64,000 nt of DNA from the NCBI GenBank assembly GCA_002420185.1, contig DIHO01000016.1:122253-186252 (forward strand), written 5' to 3'. This DNA is from Opitutales bacterium UBA5694 (lineage in GTDB: Bacteria; Verrucomicrobiota; Verrucomicrobiia; Opitutales; Opitutaceae). The notes under the pieces are model-generated. The model ran no database searches. It was not told the DNA's origin and saw only the letters and a list, made by a program, of their open reading frames with translations. Position 1 is the stretch's first letter. Each line of letters starts with the position of its first letter. Both the position numbers and the translations under genes were made by a program. Of this stretch, positions 54,307 to 63,500 are shown piece after piece.

Positions 54307-55887
54307 CTAATCCGATTTGGAGACTGTATCGATCATTGCTTGTAATTGGCGTTCCCAAACGCGTTCTAGTGCCTTAGCCTTCTCGGGTTGAGACTTTGAA
54401 AGGTCAACGGATTCGGCACGGTCGTTTTTCAGATCGTACAGCTCCCATGCCTCGCCTTCATCTGCAACCAGTTTCCAGTTGTCCACTCGCACAGCTCGGT
54501 GCCCGTCATGCATCCACCAGAGCAGATTGCGGTCAATGGCGACGTCTTTTTGGAATGAAGGTGCGAGGCTTTCCCCAGCCATTGGGGGAATGGATTTAGC
54601 TTTAGAGGAAGTTGGTGCTTTGGCCCCGATGATATCCATAATGGTTGGCACGAAGTCGATTACGTGTCCGGGCGTCCTCCTCAATTCCCCGCGAGCTTTT
54701 ATCCCTTTCGACCAGTGCACGATGAAAGGGGTCGCGGTTCCTCCTTCATGGACCCATGTTTTATGACGGCGGAAAGGAGTGTTAGAGGCACTCGAAAATC
54801 CTGGCCCGAGACAAAGGTAGCTGGCCGCGCTTCCTGGAGGTGCACTGGGATCGTGTCCTCCGGAGCGAACCATGATTTCCGCACTCGCTCCATTGTCGGA
54901 GGCGAAGCAGATGATCGTATTTTCAAAGGCCCCCATCTGTTTAAGCTGATCGATAACCCGGCCAATCTCGACATCCATTCGATCGATCATGGCGGCGTGA
55001 ATCGCCATTTTCGTGGCTTGAAAGCGCTTCTGTTCCTCTCCGAGGTTGTCATAGGGGAATGGGTGATAAACTTCTTCTGGTCCTAGCTTGTGAAGGTCTT
55101 TTTCAAAGTAGTAAGGAGGGCCAACTTTCGGTTCGAGTTCCGATAAGGTTGTGTTTAAAATTCCCAAACGTTTCTGTTTCGCGAATCTTTCTTTCCTGAG
55201 TTGGTCCCATCCGCCCAGATAGCGGTAGCGGTATTTTTCTATGTCTTCGGGTAAGGCGTGTAGTGGGAAATGAGGAGCGATGAAAGCGAGGTAATGAAAG
55301 AATGGCTGGTCCGCATAATTTGCTGCGTGATCTTGGAGGCAATCAATCGCGTGGTCCGCGGTAGCGGTTGTAACATAGAAATTACTTTCGTCTTCCTGGG
55401 TTTTAAGAGGAAGGTCGTCAACGAGTACTCCGTTCGAACTGAAAAAATTACCCTGGTTGGCAGTGTTGTAAGAGCGATCAAATCCGCCATCGAGAACTTT
55501 TCCATCGATGTGCCACTTCCCGCTATGGTAGCTGCGGTAGCCATGAGGCTGAAGGTACTCTGGCAAAAGCTTAGCCCAGCTTTGGCGCGTCCCTCGATTG
55601 CCACCTTTGACCCCAGGCAATTTATCTCTGTGTATCTCGTGTGGGTAGTAACCGGTTAGAAGGGCGGCTCGAGAGGGCCAGCATCGTCCTGTATTATAAA
55701 ACTGTGTATACCGAAGGCCATTTTTCGCGAGAGCGTCGAGGTGGGGCGTTTCAATTTCGCCGCCATAGCATCCTAGATCGGAAAAGCCGAGGTCGTCGGC
55801 AAGAATGAAAAGGATGTTGGGCTTTTCGGTTGCTCCATTGGAAGTCCAGAGAATCGAGAATACGATGATTGAATTTAGATGTTTCAT
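54307..55887 (-). CDS. Sulfatase (arylsulfatase-type, C-W-P-S-R)
   Basis: This is a secreted sulfatase of 526 residues with a short signal (IIVFSILWTSNGATE). PNILFILADDLGFSDLGCYGG carries the calcium Asp pair, and NTGRCWPSRAALLTGYYPHE holds the formylglycine Cys. SGKWHIDG, IAPHFPLHA and CFASDNGASAEIM complete the active site. The C-terminal domain contains VDNWKLVADEGEAWELYDL, typical of the family. It differs in subgroup from its two neighbours and resembles choline-sulfatase/arylsulfatase-type S1 enzymes annotated in Bacteroidetes and Planctomycetes. It is one of four leftward sulfatase genes in a row (52.7-59.1 kb). Confidence 0.93.
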   Translation of the reverse strand: MKHLNSIIVFSILWTSNGATEKPNILFILADDLGFSDLGCYGGEIETPHLDALAKNGLRYTQFYNTGRCWPSRAALLTGYYPHEIHRDKLPGVKGGNRGTRQSWAKLLPEYLQPHGYRSYHSGKWHIDGKVLDGGFDRSYNTANQGNFFSSNGVLVDDLPLKTQEDESNFYVTTATADHAIDCLQDHAANYADQPFFHYLAFIAPHFPLHALPEDIEKYRYRYLGGWDQLRKERFAKQKRLGILNTTLSELEPKVGPPYYFEKDLHKLGPEEVYHPFPYDNLGEEQKRFQATKMAIHAAMIDRMDVEIGRVIDQLKQMGAFENTIICFASDNGASAEIMVRSGGHDPSAPPGSAASYLCLGPGFSSASNTPFRRHKTWVHEGGTATPFIVHWSKGIKARGELRRTPGHVIDFVPTIMDIIGAKAPTSSKAKSIPPMAGESLAPSFQKDVAIDRNLLWWMHDGHRAVRVDNWKLVADEGEAWELYDLKNDRAESVDLSKSQPEKAKALERVWERQLQAMIDTVSKSD

Positions 55888-55987
55888 GATGATTGGAGCC
55901 GTTTATCCCAAAGCAGGGGGATTACTGCGGCTTTCTAGAGACCAGATTAAGCCAAAACTACGACCGACCTGTCAGCTAGCCCTGCGC

Positions 55988-57493
55988 TTATTGGCCCAGA
56001 TGCAGTTCGCGATCTGCTTTGTCATGTGGAATAGGGTCATTTTTGCCAATCGTAATGCCCTCCCAGACAGGTTTCCTATCGTAGTAAGTCAAAACTCGAG
56101 ATCGGCTACCTGCAACGGGACCTACATTCTTTTCGGGGAGCCATTTCCGGAGGTTGGAGACAACTTCTGGAAAGTGACTTACCATATTGTCCCATTCGTG
56201 AGGATCGCTTTTAATATCGTAAAGCTCTTCCTCGCCATCGACATAGTGAATGTAGCGCCACTTTTCCGTCACGATTGAAAAATTGCCTTGGTTGTGGGAA
56301 GTGATAGCGGGCCGTCTCCGAGGTGCGTCGGCGTCTTGCAATTGAGGCCAGAGACTGAGGCCTTCTAGATGGTCAAGTGGGGGGAGGTCACACAGATCGA
56401 TGAGGGTGGGGTAGATGTCGAGCAGCTCGGCAGGTTTAGAGCTTTTTTGTCCAGCGGTAATCCCGGGGCCTGCAAAAATAAGCGGCACCCGAGTCGAATT
56501 CCTCCAAAGCGTGTTTTTCCCGGTGATCGACTTCTCACCCAAATGGTATCCGTGGTCACTCCATAGGACGACGATAGTATCGTCGGCGTGTCCTGATTCT
56601 TCAAGCGCGTCGAGGATACGGCCCACTTGGCTGTCCACGAAGCTGGTTGAGGCCAGGTAGGAGCGTACGAGGTTAATTTGTTGATCGTTATCGTCGATCC
56701 ACTTCTTTCGAGGCTCGGGCAGGCTCCAGTGGATCCACCAAGAAGACCTTGGGGTATCGTCGCGATCCCCTTCCGGCATGGGTGGAAGAACCGAAGTGTC
56801 TTCCGGATACAGATCGAACCACTTTTGAGTTGCGTAGCAAGGCACGTGGGGAAGGAAGAATCCGGCTGCGAGGAAAAACGGTTTTCCGTCAGGCATTTCC
56901 TCAATCATTCGTACTGCATGGTCCGCGACATCATAGTCCCCCTTGGTTGAATCGTCGTTGTCGTCTGGCCAAACCCCCCAGTCCATTAGGGGGTGGTTTC
57001 CAAAGGGAGTCGTTGGGATTAACTTTTGGGAAGGTTTGGAGCCGACGCCTCCCTTAGAGCCCCAATGTTGAAATTCAGGATTTGGTTCGTTTGCGGGTTG
57101 GGAACGGATGCTATGGTAGATTTTACCATTACTGTAAGTTTGATACCCATTGGTCTCAAAATGTTGCGGCAACGAAATGAGATCGGCCCATTGAGGAACG
57201 TCCCGAAACCAGGGAGCGAGTCCGTGAATTCCCGTTGTGCTAGGACGGAGGCCCACCATCAGACTGGTTCGTGACGGGTTGCAGAGGGGTGCTTGGCAAT
57301 GGGCGTTGGTCATAATCGTGCCGCGATCCGCAAGTCGGTCGATGTTAGGAGTCTGCACCATTGGGTGAGAATCCATACAACCAAGCCAGTCGTTTTGGTC
57401 ATCGATTGCGATGAAGAGAACATTGGGTTTGTCGGCCGCGTTGGAAAGGACAGTGGCCAATACAAGAACGAGGTGGGGCAAGTAATGTTTCAC
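55988..57493 (-). CDS. Sulfatase, iduronate-2-sulfatase-like
   Basis: This is a secreted sulfatase of about 501 residues. A GTG start gives a compact signal peptide (HYLPHLVLVLATVLSNA), while an in-frame ATG 16 codons upstream adds a basic arm. PNVLFIAIDDQNDWLGCMDSH and ANAHCQAPLCNPSRTSLMVG with C-x-P-S-R mark the iduronate-2-sulfatase-like subgroup. YSNGKIYHSI, FLPHVPCYA and VLWSDHGYHLGEKS complete it. It shares the D-H-G-Y-H-L-G-E-K motif with the protein at 52722-54206, supporting common origin. No Pro- or Ala-site irregularity is seen. The enzyme probably removes sulfate from a uronic-acid-like or similar sugar. Confidence 0.93.
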   Translation of the reverse strand: MKHYLPHLVLVLATVLSNAADKPNVLFIAIDDQNDWLGCMDSHPMVQTPNIDRLADRGTIMTNAHCQAPLCNPSRTSLMVGLRPSTTGIHGLAPWFRDVPQWADLISLPQHFETNGYQTYSNGKIYHSIRSQPANEPNPEFQHWGSKGGVGSKPSQKLIPTTPFGNHPLMDWGVWPDDNDDSTKGDYDVADHAVRMIEEMPDGKPFFLAAGFFLPHVPCYATQKWFDLYPEDTSVLPPMPEGDRDDTPRSSWWIHWSLPEPRKKWIDDNDQQINLVRSYLASTSFVDSQVGRILDALEESGHADDTIVVLWSDHGYHLGEKSITGKNTLWRNSTRVPLIFAGPGITAGQKSSKPAELLDIYPTLIDLCDLPPLDHLEGLSLWPQLQDADAPRRRPAITSHNQGNFSIVTEKWRYIHYVDGEEELYDIKSDPHEWDNMVSHFPEVVSNLRKWLPEKNVGPVAGSRSRVLTYYDRKPVWEGITIGKNDPIPHDKADRELHLGQ

Positions 57494-57622
57494 AATAAAA
57501 GAGAAAGAGAGCCTTCGGAATGGGGCAACCCCAATTAGCACTGAGAAAGATTGAATGCCAAAATCTGCCGATTTTATACAATCCGATTAAGAGGGTTTTA
57601 AACGATACTGGAAATCTTGAAA

Positions 57623-59122
57623 TTAGCGTCGGCTATTCGGTGACCATACAGGATCAATCATTTGGCGGTTCATCGCTTCCCAAGCAGCAATCATCTCAGA
57701 TCGTTTTTCTGGGAGGGAAGCTGCCAGATCGTTGGTCTCACTGATGTCTTCGGTAAGATTGTAGAGTTCCCATTGGTCACCTTGCCCGCGGCGGGGGTTT
57801 CGAAGAAGTTTCCAGTCACCCACTCGGATGGCGGAGCGTTTGTCGATACGCCAAAACAACGTATTGTGAGGTCGGGAATTTTTCTCACCTTTCAGAAACG
57901 GAATCAGATTAACGCCATCGTAGACTTTTCTCTCATCAAGCTGTGCGTTCGACAACGCGGCAGCGGTTGCGAAAATATCCAGGGAAATCACCGGATTCTC
58001 GTAGACTCGGTTGGCGGGGAGCTGCCCTTTCCACTGAACGAGAAAGGGCACTCGATTACCGCCCTCGTATACACTCCCTTTGCCGTCCCGAAGTGGAAGG
58101 TTGCTGGATGTAAGTTCCCGGGTGGGACCCCCATTGTCGCTGATGAAAAAAATGAGGGTCTTGTCCTCGAGCCTTTCCTCACGCAGCTTCTTCAGAATGG
58201 CCCCGATGCTATCATCCATATTGGCGAGCATTGCCGCGAAGATACGTCGTTGGATATCTTCGATCTGAGCAAACTTTTCCATGTAAGCATCGGCCCCTTG
58301 AAGAGGGCTGTGTACGGCGTTGTAAGGAACAAAGAGGAAAAAGGGTTTATCAGCGTGTCTTTCGATAAAAGAAACCGATTCTCTCGTAATCGCATCGGTT
58401 AAGTATTCAGTTTCCTGTACGGGTTGGCCGTCATGGTAGATCGGGTTATCGGCATCATAGTCGGGCTCGGTGTTGCCCATGTGGGTGGTGTAGAGCCGCT
58501 TTTTGTCTTGGGAGATCCAAAGGCCTTCACCGCCGCCTGGAAGGACTTTCCGGCGTAGCCAAGTGGTGACACCTTTATAGGGCGGAGGCACAAAATAGTG
58601 TCCCTCGTGAAGGAAGCCGAAGAACTCGTCAAAACCGCGGCGGATCGGATTGTATTTGGCCGTCCCTCCGAGGTGCCACTTACCAATTAGCCCGGTTATG
58701 TATCCAGAATCTACCAAAATGTCAGCAATCGTTCTTTCACCCAAAGGAAGTCCGGCTTCGGGATCCTCGTTTTTTGCTCCGATCGGATTGAACTCATAGC
58801 CGAATCGAGTTTGGTAGCGCCCGGTCATGAGCCCGGCCCGCGAGGCACTACAAAAGGGAGCGGTGACATACCCTTGCGTGAAGCGAATGCCGTTCTCCGC
58901 GATGGAATCGATATGGGGGGTTGGAATCTCTTCGTTTCCCTGGCAACCGAGCTCGCCGTATCCAAGATCGTCAGCAACGAGGAGGACGATGTTGGGCTTA
59001 TCTTGAGCTGAAGAGAGGGAGAGTCCGCTGGCTAAGAAGACTAGGCTAATGAGCTTTCTTGCCCATAAATCACTCGAATTAGATTTTTTAGTATCGGCTA
59101 CTCTAGTGAAATTCATATTCAA
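57623..59122 (-). CDS. Sulfatase, GALNS-like (C-S-A-S-R)
   Basis: This is a secreted sulfatase of 499 residues. The signal is LISLVFLASGLSLSSAQ after an N-terminal arm of about 20 residues. PNIVLLVADDLGYGELGCQGN and TAPFCSASRAGLMTGRYQTR give the calcium pair and the nucleophile in the C-x-A-x-R form accepted by maturation enzymes. IGKWHLGG, YNAVHSPLQGAD and FFISDNGGPT complete the site. The C-terminal sheet includes VGDWKLLRNPRRGQ and ELYNLTEDISETNDLA. The arrangement resembles N-acetylgalactosamine-6-sulfatase-like enzymes. It is first of the leftward sulfatase series and follows the DUF1080 gene by 38 bases, so both may share a promoter near 59.85 kb. Confidence 0.93.
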   Translation of the reverse strand: MNMNFTRVADTKKSNSSDLWARKLISLVFLASGLSLSSAQDKPNIVLLVADDLGYGELGCQGNEEIPTPHIDSIAENGIRFTQGYVTAPFCSASRAGLMTGRYQTRFGYEFNPIGAKNEDPEAGLPLGERTIADILVDSGYITGLIGKWHLGGTAKYNPIRRGFDEFFGFLHEGHYFVPPPYKGVTTWLRRKVLPGGGEGLWISQDKKRLYTTHMGNTEPDYDADNPIYHDGQPVQETEYLTDAITRESVSFIERHADKPFFLFVPYNAVHSPLQGADAYMEKFAQIEDIQRRIFAAMLANMDDSIGAILKKLREERLEDKTLIFFISDNGGPTRELTSSNLPLRDGKGSVYEGGNRVPFLVQWKGQLPANRVYENPVISLDIFATAAALSNAQLDERKVYDGVNLIPFLKGEKNSRPHNTLFWRIDKRSAIRVGDWKLLRNPRRGQGDQWELYNLTEDISETNDLAASLPEKRSEMIAAWEAMNRQMIDPVWSPNSRR

Positions 59123-59160
59123 ATTCGCATGAAATATTGTATTTATTTAAAAATTACATT

Positions 59161-59826
59161 TTACAATTTCTTAAGGTAAACTTTCCGGAACCATGCATTA
59201 TGGCCATGGTCCTGGAATCCGATGTGGCCGGTTCGTGGCAGATCTTTGAGAGCCGTTTTGAACTTGTTCTTACTGCCATCCGGGTTTTGCTCGGGAGTTG
59301 TCCATCGGTTGAGATTTGCAGAGACGATTTTATGCCCGTTAAGCGTAATCTCAATAATCGGGCCCTCACAGCGAATTTGAATTTGATTCCACTCGCCCGC
59401 TTTTTTGACCGCGTTCGCGCTCGGCACCACGGCATCATAGAGGGCACCGCAGTCATGTGTTCCGATGGATGTCTTCCCGTGAGAGTCCAATAGCTGAATT
59501 TCAAAGCCGCCTTGTACGGGGTTTTGAGGATCACTCCGGACAAAAATACCGCTGTTGCAGTTGCGGCTTAGCTTGAATTCCAGCTGTAGAATGAAATCTC
59601 CGTAGGTGTCATCGGTCCAAATAGCTCCATTTCTACCGACGCGACCGAGGGTGCCTTTTTTCGAATCAACCTTCCAGATAGGTTCGATTTCAGACGGAAT
59701 GAAGTACCAGCCCTTGAGGCTTTGGCCATCAAAAAGACTCTTGAAACCTCTGGGAGGAGAGTCTTTGGCAGCGAGAGAGGAGAGGGCGAGAATGGAGGCA
59801 ACGAATAAAGGGAAAATTTTTTTCAT
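59161..59826 (-). CDS. Secreted DUF1080 protein
   Basis: This is an exported protein of 221 residues with a signal peptide (IFPLFVASILALSSLAA) and no lipobox. The DUF1080 fold is complete: GFKSLFDGQSLKGWYF at the start, GDFILQLEFKLSRNCNSGIFVR in the middle, GGFEIQLLDSHGKTSIGTHD and a terminal GHIGFQDHGHNAWFRKVYLKKL. Related proteins act on or bind 3-keto-sugars and glycans at the cell surface. It heads the leftward sulfatase series, and similar DUF1080-sulfatase pairing occurs at 47-48 kb in this window, which supports a shared role in glycan processing. Confidence 0.92.
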   Translation of the reverse strand: MKKIFPLFVASILALSSLAAKDSPPRGFKSLFDGQSLKGWYFIPSEIEPIWKVDSKKGTLGRVGRNGAIWTDDTYGDFILQLEFKLSRNCNSGIFVRSDPQNPVQGGFEIQLLDSHGKTSIGTHDCGALYDAVVPSANAVKKAGEWNQIQIRCEGPIIEITLNGHKIVSANLNRWTTPEQNPDGSKNKFKTALKDLPRTGHIGFQDHGHNAWFRKVYLKKL

Positions 59827-60086
59827 GATTTCGAGGGTTGTGGTGGGATCAATGGTTTCATTAAGATCGGTGTATGCGGATTGTGGGTGGGACCGATATT
59901 GAATAACAGTCTGAACAGAAGGATTGGGAACGGATGATCATGTCTGTTTAGTAATATTGTATTTCATTCCAACGCCTAAGTTAATTTAGTTTGGAGGATT
60001 CCCAACTCTTGCTTAAAACTTGGAGTGAAAACCCCAATTAAAAACCTACAGTCCGCTTTGATGTTACGGCAACACGTACCAGGCAG

Positions 60087-60395
60087 ATGATAATTGAAAA
60101 CTCAGAAGTTTGGTCAAAGGCGATAACTGGAGAACCTCTAACCGATGAAGAGGATATGATATGTGAACTTATCTCACACACATATTTCTTCACAATAGGT
60201 CAGTTATATGAGCAAGCAGTTCACCTAAATGACGACGAACTTATAGCAAGTCGGCTTAGTCTCCCAACCAGATTGAAAAAGAATTACAGTCCAGTTAAAA
60301 ATTATTGGATTAGAGTTAGGCCTGAATTCATTTCAAAAGGCTATGGCCCATTGGCTGAATCTTTTGATCGAGCTTTTGCTAATCCGAAGCTTTAG
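60087..60395 (+). CDS. Small hypothetical protein
   Basis: This is an unrecognised protein of 102 residues, mostly helical by composition, with no signal peptide and no Cys other than one in an acidic segment (EEDMICELISHTYF). The opening SEVWSKAITGEPLTDEED and the later NYSPVKNYWIRVRPEFISKGY have the look of the C-terminal region of a larger family of uncharacterised bacterial proteins, so it could be a truncated copy. It has a modest AGGCAG site before the ATG. It lies alone, followed immediately by the short repeat that also occurs beyond the far end of the neighbouring BspA-like gene. Confidence 0.55.
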   Translation: MIIENSEVWSKAITGEPLTDEEDMICELISHTYFFTIGQLYEQAVHLNDDELIASRLSLPTRLKKNYSPVKNYWIRVRPEFISKGYGPLAESFDRAFANPKL

Positions 60396-60398
60396 GGT

Positions 60399-60446
60399 TA
60401 GCTGCCCTCAGGGCGACAATTTTTCTGGGGGCAGTGGATGAATACT
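60399..60446 (+). repeat. Short hairpin-forming repeat, copy 1
   Basis: The core is GACAATTTTTCTGGG followed by GTGGATGAAT. It is bracketed by CTGCCCTCAG and CTGGGGGCAG, which form a ten-pair hairpin with one wobble. A related copy in the same orientation lies at 63838-63885, so the two flank the BspA-like gene. They match at roughly three quarters of positions by eye. Confidence 0.65.
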
Positions 60447-60594
60447 AACGCAATTCCCAATTTACCTTTTGGGGGTGCTAGTGAAAGCCTGGTGTGCTTT
60501 TCTCGATCTCAGAAACGCCATCTTCACTGCACTTCATAACGCGTGAAGGGTCCTAGTATTCATGTGCTACTAGTCACTCAGCTCCACTGTATCT

Positions 60595-63500
60595 CTATTC
60601 AGCAACCTCATAGACCTCAACCAACACCTCGCCCACCCCTTCATCCGCCGAGCTAACCTGAACTGTATAAACCCCTACATCGAGCGTTACAAGGGCCGCA
60701 GCACTACTTGTATCATCAGTCATGAATGGGCGACCTTGGAAGGTTTCAGTGGGTTCAAGCGGGAACGCTCCTGCGGTAGCCATGGCAGCATTTATAGCGG
60801 CTACATCGGCCCCATCCGCCTTCCAGTCGTTGATAATAGCCACAACGTCGTTAGGTTGCCCGTCATATCTGGTCCTGTAGATCGTCATGGTTGGATCGGG
60901 TAGAGGCGACGGAACTCCGAGATCAGCTAACTTAGGGCCGACAGCACGAATGAGGAGCTGCTTGGATTCACCTAGAACGACGAAGCCTGGAATTACGGTC
61001 TCACCAGCTCCAATGTTCATGCGAGCGGAAACGTTGACTATGGTTCGAGCGGCGGCAGTAGCTTCGGCTAACTCGGTACTGGTATGCAGATCGTATACCG
61101 AGGGAGAGGCAGTGACATCCTGCTGTCCTAAAGTTCTGGATGCAGCCTCTGCAGCGGATACATCACCAACTGTGTATAAGCTGTAGGTTGCTGGATCGCT
61201 GGTCACATCAGATCGACCAGTAGTCCTAGCTGTCGCTTCAGCCGTACTAACGTCGGATGCTGTGTACAAGCTGTAGCTACTTGGATCGCTAGTGACGTCA
61301 CTCCTGCCAGCGGTGCGAGCAGTGCTGACGTCAGTCGCCGTATAGAGACTGTAAGACGAAGGATCAGAGGTAACGTCGGATCGGCCAGCAGTCCTAGCAG
61401 AGGTTTCCGCAGTGCTGACATCGCTGGCTGTGTACAAGTTGTAAGTTGCTGGATCGCTGGTAACGTCGGATCGGCCAGCAGTCCTAGCAGAGGCTTCTGC
61501 CGTACTAACGTCGGATGATGTGTAGAGACTGTAAGACGAAGGATCAGCGGTTACGTCTGCTTGTCCAAGGGTTCTGCCAGCCGCAAGGTTATTGGAGAGC
61601 GGTACATCTCGTGCATTTGGACTCCCATACAGAAGGACTTGGTCGGATGACAAAGAGGAAAATGAAAAGCTATCTTTAAAGAGGATCGGCAGAGTTACGC
61701 TTGTAAGACTGGTGCAATTACTGAACGCAAACTCCCCAATACTGGTCACGCTATCGGGGATGGTGATGCTGGTAAGGCTGGTGCAGGAACGGAACGCATC
61801 ATCCCCAATACTCGTCACGCTGTCGGGAATGGTGATGCTGGTAAGGCTGGTGCAAGAATCGAACGCACTATATCGAATACTCGTAACGCTGTTTCCAATG
61901 GTTACGCTGGCAAGGCTGGTGCAATTAGAGAACGCATTATACCCGATACTCGTCACGCTGTCGGGGATGGTGATGCTGGTAAGGCTGGTGCAAGAATCGA
62001 ACGCATAATTCCAAATACTCGTCACGCTATTGGGGATAGTGATGCTGGTAAGGCTGGTGCAAAAACGGAACGCATAATTCCCAATACTCGTCACGCTATC
62101 GGGGATAGTGATGCTGGTAAGACTGGTGCAAGAATTGAACGTACCAGACCCAATACTCGTCACGCTGTCGGGGATGGTAATGCTGGTAAGGCTGGTGCAA
62201 CTTTGGAACGCATTATACCCAATACTCGTCACGCTGTCGGGAATGGTGTAAGATTCATCTGATTTACCGCCTGAATATTGAATCAATAACGTCTGTAGTT
62301 TATTAAATAATACGTCATCTACAGAACTATAATTTAAGTTTCCAGTATCAACCGTGATGCTGGCAAGGCTGGTGCAACTTTGGAACGCACCATACGCGAT
62401 ACTCGTCACGCTCTCGGGGATGGTTACGCTGGTAAGGCTGGTGCAATAAAGGAACGCATACTCCCCAATACTCGTCACGCTGTCCGGGATGGTTACGCTG
62501 GTAAGGTTGGTGCAAGACTCGAACGCAGCTACCCCAATACTCGTTACGCTGTTTCCAATGGTTACGCTGGTAAGGTTGGTGCAATAATAGAACGCATCAT
62601 CCCCAATACTCGTAACGCTGTCGGGGATGGTTATGCTGGCAAGGTTGGTGCAATAAGAGAACGCAACAGATCCAATATTCGTCACACTGTCGGGAATGGT
62701 GATGCTGGTTAGGCTGGTGCAATTATAGAACGCATAAACCCCAATACTCGTCACGCTGTCGGGGATGGTTACGCTGGTCACGGTGGTGTTCCCATTACCG
62801 AAGATGGGAGGATAACCATTCCCTACCTTAACGACAGAAATCCCATTCACCGCGGCTGGGATGTCCACCGCCCCGCCATCACCTGAATAGCCCGTGATGG
62901 TGGCTTGGCTGTCTAGGACCGAATATGTCCAATCCCCAGAAGTACCCACCCCATACAGAAGGACTTGGTCGGATGACAAAGAGAAAGATGAATAGCTATC
63001 TTTAAAGAGGATCGGCAGAGTTACGCTGGTAAGGTTGTTGCAAGAAAAGAACGCATACTCCCCAATACTCGTTACGCTATCGGGGATGGTGATGCTGGTA
63101 AGGCTTGAGCAATTATAGAACGCAGCATACCCAATACTCGTCACGCTGTTTCCAATAGTGATGCTGGCAAGGCTGGTGCAATAAGAGAACGTACGATCCC
63201 CAATACTCGTCACGCTGTCGGGGATTGTGATTCGGGAAAGGTTGGTGCAATTGTAGAACGCATAAGTCCCAATACTCGTCACGCTGTTTCCAATGGTTAC
63301 GCTGGCAAGGCTGGAGCAATTATAGAACGCATACTCCCCAATACTCGTCACGCTGTCGGGAATGTTGACGCTGGTAAGGCTGGAGCAATTATAGAACGTA
63401 GCATCCCCAATACTCGTAACGCTGTCGGGGATGGTTATGCTGGCAAGGTTGGTGCAATAAGAGAACGCACCATACGCGATACTCGTCACGCTCTCGGGGA

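Noticed and set aside
57662..58402. 246-codon antisense frame inside the GALNS-like sulfatase gene
   Set aside because: It lies fully opposite a well-supported sulfatase with intact motifs. The antisense peptide shows no domain.
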